Below are positions 11,662-20,291 of a DNA stretch of 30,311 bases, piece after piece. The notes beneath the pieces are model-generated. The model was not told the DNA's origin. It ran no database searches and saw nothing but the letters and a program-made list of their open reading frames with translations. Each line of letters opens with the position of its first letter. The first letter of the stretch is position 1. Source of the DNA: Gryganskiella cystojenkinii (lineage: Eukaryota > Mortierellomycota > Mortierellomycetes > Mortierellales > Mortierellaceae); contig JAAAIG010000464.1 of assembly GCA_015852425.1 (NCBI GenBank), forward strand, positions 1 through 30,311. The letters run 5' to 3'. The translations under genes and the position numbers were made by a program.

Positions 11662-13049
11662 ATGGACGACTTTTTCTTTGCCCAGTACTCTCCACCTTCC
11701 ATCTTTTCACTCTTTCCCGACGCCATTGCCATCGTAGTCAGGTGTATGCGCCTCTCAAACGAAACACTTGCCATACTGGCCCTGGTGAACCACGAGGTAT
11801 GTCCTCCAGCTTCCCTCTTCTATCCCTCTTGACTTCTTCTCACAGCTGTCTGCTAACTTAAGTTACGCCCAAATATCGTATCAAATAGTGCCACCAAGTG
11901 ATCATGCCGGCCCTGTGGAAGGCTCCTCAGCTGAGCAACAGCTTTGTGTACACACCCTTCCAGTGCATCCAGTCCATCCTCACTACGATGAGCAACCGGT
12001 CCCTTCGCCCAGAGACTGCAGATATGATTCATTATCTAGACCTTTCTCAAGTTGAAGAGACCTTGTATAGCACCCTCCCAGACAACTGGCTCCTCACCCT
12101 CCTCCAAACTGCCCCAAAACTTCAGTACCTCTGCCTCTCGGGCAACAAGACCTCCTCTCCCTTTGTCCAAAGTCAAACCTTCCGTAAACTCGGTAACTTG
12201 GTCCATCCGGGTCTCGAACACCTGGACCTGAGCTCTTGCACAGACATTCGAGAGCCTGCACTCAAGGCTTTGGCGACGTTTTTCCCTAACCTCGTGACCT
12301 TGAACCTGTCCAGGACCTCAGGTGTAACGGATACCGCTGTGGCCCTCATTGTCGACAAGTGTCAGTACCTCGAGACTCTCGATCTCTCATACTGTCGACT
12401 CGTGACCGACCTTGGACTCTTTTCTGTTGCCAAGTTCTGTCGACGGAACCTGCGTGTCCTAAAGCTAACAGGTAATCTCAAGGCCACGAACCAATCCTTG
12501 CTTGCGGTTGCAAAACATTGTCCCAGAATCGAACAGCTCTACCTGAGCGAATGCAGTCAGATCACAGACTCTGCACTCGAATGGATTGCAAGGTCAAGCT
12601 CCAGTACCTCGCTCAGAGAGCTTGAACTTCATCGGTGTGACAAGATCTCGTTTGGTCTCCCGTTGTTGGAGTTGTTGGCGAACAAGTGTAATGTCCTCGA
12701 ACGGATATCACTCACATACAAGCAGATCAACTCACAACGAGACGATCTCAAATTGGTCATGGAAGCTTTCCGTAATTTCCACGCACTCAAGACGATCGAT
12801 ATCTACGAGGTACCAGAGTTTAGTCCAGCGCTGTTCTTTTGGGATTTGGCGTTCCAGGGATCGAGAGGACTACTCGAGACGATCAACCTGTACAGGGGTA
12901 GCTTTTCAACCGATTATATCCTTGGAAATTATGCAGTTGCATTTGAGCATGACCAGCATATCTCTGACCAGTCAGTACGCAAGTTTAACGAATGGAAAAA
13001 TGGATCCCAGAAGGCCATCGTTCGCCTGTTTGTGGACGATTTTTATTAG
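11662..13049 (+). CDS. F-box-like leucine-rich-repeat protein, two exons, 431 aa
   Basis: Exons are 11662-11796 and 11889-13049, separated by a 92-nt intron (donor GTATGT, acceptor AATAG). Phase is 0 on both sides. Residues 1-60 look like a divergent F-box: Phe/Leu-Pro context, then LAILALVNHECHQVIMPALW spanning the splice join, matching the usual 'VC+ W' ending. Residues about 85-310 are AMN1/GRR1-type cysteine-containing LRRs: LEHLDLSSCTDI, LVTLNLSRTSGVTD, LETLDLSYCRLVTD and IEQLYLSECSQITD. F-box/LRR proteins bring substrates to SCF (Skp1-cullin-F-box) ubiquitin ligases through the LRR surface. The substrate cannot be deduced. The ATG at 11662 was chosen because it precedes the F-box-like segment and gives clean splicing. 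Confidence 0.88.
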
Positions 13050-13402
13050 GAATAAAATTGGTGGCGAGAACCACGGTGAAAAAGCAACGTCACGTTAAGA
13101 GGACTGCTTGTTGTGTTGTCAAATAGAGGGCAAATTTGACTGTGTCAATCCATATTTGCAAATGTAAATTTAGAGGTCCCACCTGACGATAAACAACTCG
13201 AGCGCCTTTTCTTGTTCACTTCTTTTTTTTTTTTTTTTTTTTTTTGCATTCTTCTTCCATTCCTTCATTCTCAGCATCAATCAAAACATCAACAGCCCAA
13301 GTCGACTCTGCTCATCTCATTACAGGGACAAACCTCAGACGCAACGCACATACACACTACTCTAGAACCAAGGACACACAACGACTCATATAATACACAG
13401 CA
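13050..13402. promoter_or_regulatory. F-box 3' region and RVB2 promoter
   Basis: This 353-bp gap carries the F-box gene's 3' end and the RVB2 promoter. A copy of the window's AAATTGGTGGC motif sits at 13055-13065, only 6 bp after the F-box stop and about 340 bp before the RVB2 ATG. A T23 tract (13223-13245) and a CA-rich leader precede RVB2. No TATA box is clear. Confidence 0.5.
13223..13245 (+). repeat. T23 homopolymer upstream of RVB2
   Basis: Twenty-three consecutive T lie about 160 bp before the RVB2 start codon. Poly(dT) tracts in fungal promoters commonly exclude nucleosomes; that role here is inferred only from position. Confidence 0.85.
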
Positions 13403-15034
<1,632 letters not shown>

Positions 15035-15267
15035 ACGTAGCGCTGTCTCATTTTTATGTTCCCCTCACATTAAACATCATTTTGTACACCACGTCAGTGA
15101 TCCATGCTTCTTTGCAGCCCATGCATGGGAGGAAAGGATGATTACATCTTCCTTTGTGTACCTTTTTTTCTTTCTAACTCTCACTTTCCTTTTCCTTTCT
15201 GTTTGTCTTCCGACATACCTCGTCGCTATCTCCGTTATCGTCTTTCCCTTTGGTCAATCAATACCAA

Positions 15268-16150
15268 ATGAAATTGGTATCCAATGACACATTCGAAAGG
15301 ATCTTTATCGTCGACAAACCAGATGAAGGGATAGTTATTGTGTGTGACAGGATCTCTTACCAGAGAATGATATCTCTGCTGATCCACTCCCCGGGACTTT
15401 AATCGCCGAAATAGGGCCAGATCATTGCTACCGTTTCAACCCTTCAAGTGCACTCGTTAAAGCTTCTATATGAGACCGTCGTGGATGTGAACAAAACAAA
15501 GCCAAGAAGACGACAACGTCTCTGGCCTCAGCTCATGAATTTTGGGTTTCAAAAGTGTGATGACCTGACCGACCAAAAAAGGTCAGTGACCTGCTTAGTC
15601 TACTCATGACTAGATTTGAGGTCCTGAACTTGCATGGATCGAGGTTCGACAACACGTTGTCAAAACCTCTGATAGCCAACCACGGACAGACTTTGACCCA
15701 TGTCGATCTCTCGGATTGCCGAGTGCCCTTAGGTAGGGTACTCCATGCGATTGTGAGTTCTTGCAAGCGTTTGATGTCGATCAAGAGAAGTGAAGTAACC
15801 TTGTGGGGTCTCGTGCACAGTCCAACCCTAGTTGCAAGAATGGAGGATCAACGTTCGGGTTTTATCGACTGGGAAATGGATGAAAGAGGACCGGAATCCT
15901 CCATTGTTCTCCGAGTCTTTGAACGTTTGTCGAAAGTACGCAAGATCATTTCCCTGGTACTCGTTGTCGAGGGCTATCAACTTCTGCTCAAGAAAAGTCT
16001 CGGTTTTGAGGCTCTTGAAGGCGTCGTGGCCTGCATTGGAGGAGCAGTCACTCGACTAATCGATTATCCGAGATGACGACTGGGGTTGGATCCTAGGTGC
16101 TTTTCCTCGCATGAAGAAGATCCTTACCTGTCAGGATAAGGAATACCAAT
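15268..16150 (+). pseudogene. Decayed F-box/LRR-type gene remnant
   Basis: Three frames carry successive pieces of what reads as one LRR protein. From 15268: ERIFIVDKPDEGIV to LLIHSPGL, broken by TAA at 15400-15402. Then in another frame ATVSTLQVHSLKLLYE and RRRQRLWPQLMNFGFQKCDD. Then from about 15594 to the TGA at 16074-16076: FEVLNLHGSRF, LTHVDLSDCRVPL and IVLRVFERLSKVRKI. A further shift restores DDDWGWILGAFPRMKKIL up to about 16149. The order (LRR strands, an 'FERLS' segment, a 'WxWIL..FPR' C-terminus) resembles large LRR/F-box families of Mortierella-like fungi. At least three disruptions argue for a pseudogene. The F-box itself is not visible, so the 5' end may be lost. Multi-intron coding is a less likely alternative because GT-AG pairs do not explain the breaks. 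Confidence 0.55.
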
Positions 16151-16720
16151 GAACGAAGTATGGTTATGGAAGACATTGTGGAGGCGCGCCCACAGATCGA
16201 TTTTGGTATCCATGAGTACTACCTCGAACCCTACCAAAAGCCAACAGTCCCTGAGCAAATCCCGAAAATACGCAACCAAGACGAACATTTCTTTGTTGCG
16301 AACATCTTTGAACACAGGAGTTCAAGGGGATGTGATTTGAAAGGAGGAGGTTTTTTTACAAGCAGGAGAAGCTTCGCAGAGAAGAGAAGAGACTGGTAGA
16401 TACCGCCAGACGAAGAAAGGGGCAAGTATAAAACAAACCCCTGGTTATTGCTCCTCAATTTCTTCTCCAACTCTTCTGTTGCATTCCCAAAATCTTCTCC
16501 TACATTCACTCGTCGCTAACAACGCCTTTTTTTACTTCTCTCCGAACAAACGTGAATCAGTCTGCAAAAACTTGAGCTTTGCTCTCTTTTGAGGTAAAAA
16601 AACTGAACTGGCCCTTCCGCCACTTGTTGAGTTAATGTTTTTTTTCGGAATGCGCGGCATTAACGATGTCAATGACTTTCGATATTTCCTCAGATTTCTT
16701 CTTTTTTTTTAAAAAAAAAG
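16151..16720. promoter_or_regulatory. Promoter and 5' leader of the small secreted protein
   Basis: A good TATA box (TATAAAA, 16427-16433) is followed by a C/T-rich leader (about 16440-16560). A possible 5'-UTR intron runs 16594-16693, with donor GTAAAA after GAG, acceptor CCTCAG, a possible ATTAAC branch region near 16660, and a length of 100 nt typical of this window. A perfect 20-bp palindrome, C-T9-A9-G (16701-16720), directly abuts the start codon. Confidence 0.5.
16427..16433 (+). promoter_or_regulatory. TATA box for the small secreted protein gene
   Basis: TATAAAA lies 288 bp before the ATG at 16721. The distance is long for a direct leader. It becomes about 190 nt of mature leader if the proposed 100-nt 5'-UTR intron (16594-16693) is removed. 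Confidence 0.5.
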
Positions 16721-17008
16721 ATGGCTCGCCTCATCTTCACCTTCATTGTTACAGCCATGGTTCTGCTGCTGTCGTCCGTCTCAATGGCCGCGAAACCCCC
16801 GAGCAAAAAGAGTTGCGAACATGATGAGGACTGTACAGTTCCGGGCGAGTTTTGCTCAAAGAGTCCTTCTTTTTTCAAGCAATGTGCGATACTCGGTCGA
16901 GTGGGGGATGAATGCAGTCCGACTTTGTCGGATGGTCTGTTTTGCGATCTTCGTGAGCACTTGGTTTGCATAGGCCGCGAGTGCACCACGCGTGTGGGGC
17001 ACAAATGA
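16721..17008 (+). CDS. Small secreted cysteine-rich protein, 95 aa
   Basis: A single-exon frame runs from ATG 16721 to the TGA at 17006-17008. Residues 1-24 form a typical signal peptide with a hydrophobic core (LIFTFIVTAMVLLLSS) and a likely cut after SMAA. The mature ~71 residues hold eight cysteines with spacing C-x5-C-x6-C-x9-C-x9-C-x9-C-x7-C-x4-C. The sequence has DEDC, GDEC and LFC elements reminiscent of Dickkopf/colipase-like or dickerin-type disulphide folds, but I cannot assign a family. It is probably extracellular and disulphide-stabilised. A TATA box, a pyrimidine leader and a following AATAAAAAAAATAAA (about 17110) support a real transcription unit. Function is unknown; a role in interaction with other organisms is only a possibility. 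Confidence 0.72.
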   Translation: MARLIFTFIVTAMVLLLSSVSMAAKPPSKKSCEHDEDCTVPGEFCSKSPSFFKQCAILGRVGDECSPTLSDGLFCDLREHLVCIGRECTTRVGHK

Positions 17009-17153
17009 TGGAAAGAAAAGAGATAAGAATGATTAGCAGACCAGTTCTTCGGTCATTTTCTTGCATCGAAATCGCGACAAAGTCAGACTCTTCAATAACA
17101 TGCGACCCCAATAAAAAAAATAAACATTTTCTAGATCAACCATCAGTGAGCGA

Positions 17154-17164
17154 AAATTGGTGGC
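17154..17164 (+). repeat. AAATTGGTGGC motif copy
   Basis: This is an exact 11-bp copy in the cluster downstream of the secreted protein gene. It is followed by AATAAAATCA. It contains ATTGG, the reverse complement of a CCAAT box. Confidence 0.7.
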
Positions 17165-17351
17165 AATAAAATCACAGCAGAATAAAGCTCCCCACGGACC
17201 GGAACTTGTCTGTCCATCGGTGGGATTTCAGATTTCAATGAAAACCAGTTCATTCGATTCTCGCGACCTAGGACATCAACTCTGGCCATCTCCCATGGCT
17301 CAAAAAGCTGTTTTCGAGTCCAGGGACGGGTAAAAGTTACATGTCACTAGG

Positions 17352-17397
17352 ATTTGTGCGTGTGGAAATTGGTGGCAAAAACAAAGAGATGGCAGAA
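17352..17397 (+). repeat. Left arm of inverted repeat carrying AAATTGGTGGC
   Basis: The arm reads ATTTGTGCGTGT, then G, then GAAATTGGTGGCAAAAACA, and continues loosely to GGCAGAA. Its reverse complement recurs at 17700-17746 with one mismatch over the first 32 positions and a weaker match beyond. Confidence 0.85.
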
Positions 17398-17456
17398 GTC
17401 CATTCGATAGTCACTTGCTCCGCCCAGAAAACCGCGCTTTATTCCTCGGGAGCTGC

Positions 17457-17544
17457 ATGGGATTTATGCGCATTGTCGAGCATAAGAGAATTGGTGGCGC
17501 ACACGGTCACGGGATCAATTGAAGAAGCCCCGCACAAATCCCAT
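17457..17544. repeat. Nested inverted repeat ATGGGATTTRTGCG
   Basis: ATGGGATTTATGCG at 17457-17470 pairs with the reverse complement of CGCACAAATCCCAT at 17531-17544, 13 of 14 positions. The ATTTGTGCG core is shared with the larger arms at 17352 and 17746. A motif copy (GAATTGGTGGC, 17488-17498) lies in the loop. Confidence 0.7.
17488..17498 (+). repeat. GAATTGGTGGC motif copy
   Basis: It differs from the consensus AAATTGGTGGC only at the first base and lies between the two nested inverted-repeat arms. Confidence 0.65.
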
Positions 17545-17699
17545 GTATTTTTGAACCGCAATTGTGGGACAGAAGCAAGTTTTTGAAAAGTGGGACCATC
17601 GTCCTGGAGATCACCGAAGTCGAGGCTATCGAATGAAGCTACCTCTCGATGCATTTTGTAATTCTGGTCCAGATGTTGTTTTCAGGATTCATAAATCCA

Positions 17700-17746
17700 T
17701 TCTGCCACCCCTCCTGTTTTTGCCACCAATTTCAACACGCACAAAT
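17700..17746 (-). repeat. Right arm of inverted repeat carrying AAATTGGTGGC
   Basis: Read on the minus strand it gives ATTTGTGCGTGT, then T, then GAAATTGGTGGCAAAAACA, followed by GGAGGGGTGGCAGAA. This is the inverted partner of 17352-17397. The arms enclose about 300 bp with no open frame of note. Confidence 0.85.
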
Positions 17747-17946
17747 GCCATGTTACTTTGACCTGTTCCTGAGGCATCAAAACTGCTTTTGAACCATGAG
17801 GGAAGGCAGGGGTCCTAGGTCGCCGCGAACGAATTCCTGGTTCATGAAGAGCTCTCCATCCATCCCTTCCTTTGATTTTGTTGTCACCCTCACTGGTGGC
17901 CAGAATTTTTGAGGCAAAGAATAGGAATTGAATGTATCGTTGTCGA

Positions 17947-17959
17947 GGGGGGGGGGGGG
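17947..17959 (+). repeat. G13 homopolymer
   Basis: Thirteen consecutive G lie in the gene-poor region. A complementary C13 tract lies about 900 bp downstream (18853-18865). Confidence 0.9.
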
Positions 17960-18852
17960 TTGCAACGTGCTTTTGCCTTCAGCAGTGATATGACAGCGGC
18001 ACCTCGTCCGCTCGGATGAGCGCTTTCGAGTTTCCAATGAATGAACGATGCTACAAGTCTCATTCTCGTATTCAGTAATATGATATCTTTCGCTCCAACA
18101 AGTAAGCTCGCTGAAGGACAAGAGGGAGTTAGGATTACGAGTAAATTTATATGCTTCTTTGTGTTGTCAATTATGATAACAGATGGTGCATTGAATACTT
18201 GTGTGTTCTGGTTCAAGATCGTAATGGTACTTGTCTCTGTTGGTGCGAGAAAAGTACAGTAGGAATAGATTGAGATCGTATCTCATCAGAGCGGTCAGAA
18301 CGCTTTGACTATCGCCATTTGCCATCATTTTGTACACCCCACGGAGCGAGGTTTAGGACTTGTTGGGCCCTGCAGATTAGAATGTAATCAACAGGGGGGT
18401 GAGGTGACACAACAAGCGGAATAAGTGAGGAAAGAGAGTGAGGGAAAGGGACGTCAACAAATCCCTAACACGGAACAACCCAATAGATCTTTTCCGATAA
18501 TGGTGCCTTCCCATGTCAAGCGACGATGGTGCATGTTGACGCATGCCCACACGGCCAACAACGGACACAAGGGAGAAGGGAAGAAAGAATGGAAGGGAGT
18601 ATCAGGCAAAACTAGAAAAAAAACATTCAAACATCAGTTCCCCTTTTCCCACAAACTACAGTCTGTCTATAACTGAAAGAAAAATCGATGGTCAACAAAA
18701 GGGCTCAATCAGTGTGTTGTTTTTGTCTTTGACCCTGGCTCTCGCCATGACGGATGATGAGGGTGGTTATCAGAATACGCCAACCCATCGAGTTCAAATC
18801 ATGATCAAAGTGGTTCACTTCCTTCTCTTCGTTCCTCCTCACCACTCCTCCT

Positions 18853-18865
18853 CCCCCCCCCCCCC
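18853..18865 (+). repeat. C13 homopolymer
   Basis: Thirteen consecutive C inside a C/T-rich stretch. It is complementary to the G13 tract at 17947-17959. Confidence 0.9.
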
Positions 18866-20147
18866 GCCCTTGTTCACATCAAAACAAACAAAACATAATT
18901 CAGGCACCACGGCGATAAAAGATCAAAAGCACTGTTCGCGTCCACGATCGTGCTCTCTGATTGGACGGGCTCGCGTGAACAACAAAAAACAGCACTTGAC
19001 CGCTTTGGATGCCTTAACCCGTTTTTCTCAAATTGCCTTTTGCATCTCCCTGCATGGTGGGAATGAGGGCGGACTGTCCTCGCGTTGGACGCGCGTGTGA
19101 TTAGTTTTGTGTTTGGCATTTTTTTTCGCTTTAGCCTGTTTGCAGCTCTCTGCAATGAAGAAAAAGAACTGAATGACAACAATCCATCAAGGCGCAACGC
19201 TAGCCGCGCCATCAAAGCGGCTGTTTTATCTCTCATCTTTCCATCCCAATAGGTACGGCACAAACCTTTTGGTTGAATCAACAGCGTGTTTTTTTGCGGT
19301 TCAGCTCTCGAAGAAGAGAAAACAAAATAAAAGGAATGATAGCAAGACTCTTGGTCGTAAGAGTAAAAAAACAAAGATTCCAATCGTTTTGAACATAACG
19401 GTCGGGCGTTCCAATTAACAGCTTCATTGTTGACGGTCCTCTATTTTTGTCAACGATTGATGGCGATGAAGACAAAGGAATGGAGGAGACCAATGCACTA
19501 TCTCGCATAATCTTACCCCCCTCCTTTGGGTCGTCTTCATCAACCGTTTTGGTCGCGACGTCCACATCGATGCTGACCTACATTTCAAAATTGGTCCCCA
19601 AGCGTCCCTTGAGCGCAAACTTTCAGTCCCCAGGGAGAACACATTGCAAAACAACAATACAACAGATACTTTATCTCTTTCCAATGTGGCCCATGGATGG
19701 AGTAGCCTAGACCGAAACTGAGAACGACAACATCCGAAAACAGTGGTATGTACCACCACAACAACCGCGTCTACTTCACGTTCGTTTCTTGTCCACGGAA
19801 TCTCTCGTCTTTTTTTTTTGCAATGGTCGAAGGTCGATTGAATTCAAACATAAATTGAATCCTTTCACTCCCAAAAGGGATCTGGTGATTATCGATCAAG
19901 AGCTTATGTCCCACTGTAGCCGTGCGCTGACGTTAATGACAACATTGTTATTGTATCCAATTCATTCTCTTTGTAATCTCTTTCCACTTCGTCAGTTTGA
20001 GCCGTCGCGAGGTCAGGGCTCTACCTTGTGAACGCCATTTTTGCGACCAGTGTTATCACAAAAGATCTTCAGCCTTTTCTCGGCAACCATTCCATTGTTG
20101 GTGAGGGTATTCGAAAAAACGTAGCTAAGGTCTGCTGAGAATCGTAC

Positions 20148-20156
20148 ATATAAAAG
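20148..20156 (+). promoter_or_regulatory. TATA box of the chitinase gene
   Basis: ATATAAAAG lies about 140 bp before the start codon. It is followed by a C/T-rich leader (about 20170-20270) and AAAATG at the start. Confidence 0.75.
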
Positions 20157-20291
20157 GGAGCCGGGACCAACTCGATTTTTTTTCTTCTCTCTTCCACACC
20201 TCCAGGCCCTCCGTCCTTCTCTTCCGTCTCACTTCCTTTTCTCCTCCTACCCTCCACCGCCAGTCCTTCACTTGAAGAAAAACCACGTAAA

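Larger units (their letters stand above)
17009..20291. other. Long gene-poor region (3.3 kb)
   Basis: I find no credible gene here. Open frames on both strands are short (up to about 185 codons), lack recognisable domains, and cannot be joined by good splice sites. The left part (17150-17750) contains the AAATTGGTGGC repeat cluster. The rest contains a G13 tract (17947-17959), a C13 tract (18853-18865) and purine/pyrimidine-rich stretches. The last ~150 bp form the chitinase promoter. The region may be a mix of intergenic DNA, degenerate transposon sequence and long upstream regulatory DNA. Confidence 0.6.

Noticed and set aside
11255..11861. Several overlapping frames on both strands in the VPS8/F-box divergent promoter
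   Set aside because: Products are Ser/Phe/Leu- or Lys/Glu-rich as expected from C/T-rich DNA. The only part used is the first F-box exon from 11662.
16149..16399. Short frames after the decayed LRR gene
   Set aside because: They overlap the remnant's end and the promoter of the next gene and have no recognisable content.
17220..17335. tRNA-like B-box words (TTCGAGTCC, TTCATTCGATTC)
   Set aside because: No matching A box at the right distance and no cloverleaf could be drawn.
17777..18216. Minus-strand frames of 108-114 codons
   Set aside because: They run through the G13 homopolymer (read as a proline run) and show no family features.
18543..19383. Frames of 169-185 codons on opposite strands in the gene desert
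   Set aside because: No domain, no convincing start context, codon use unlike the neighbouring genes, and no splice partners.
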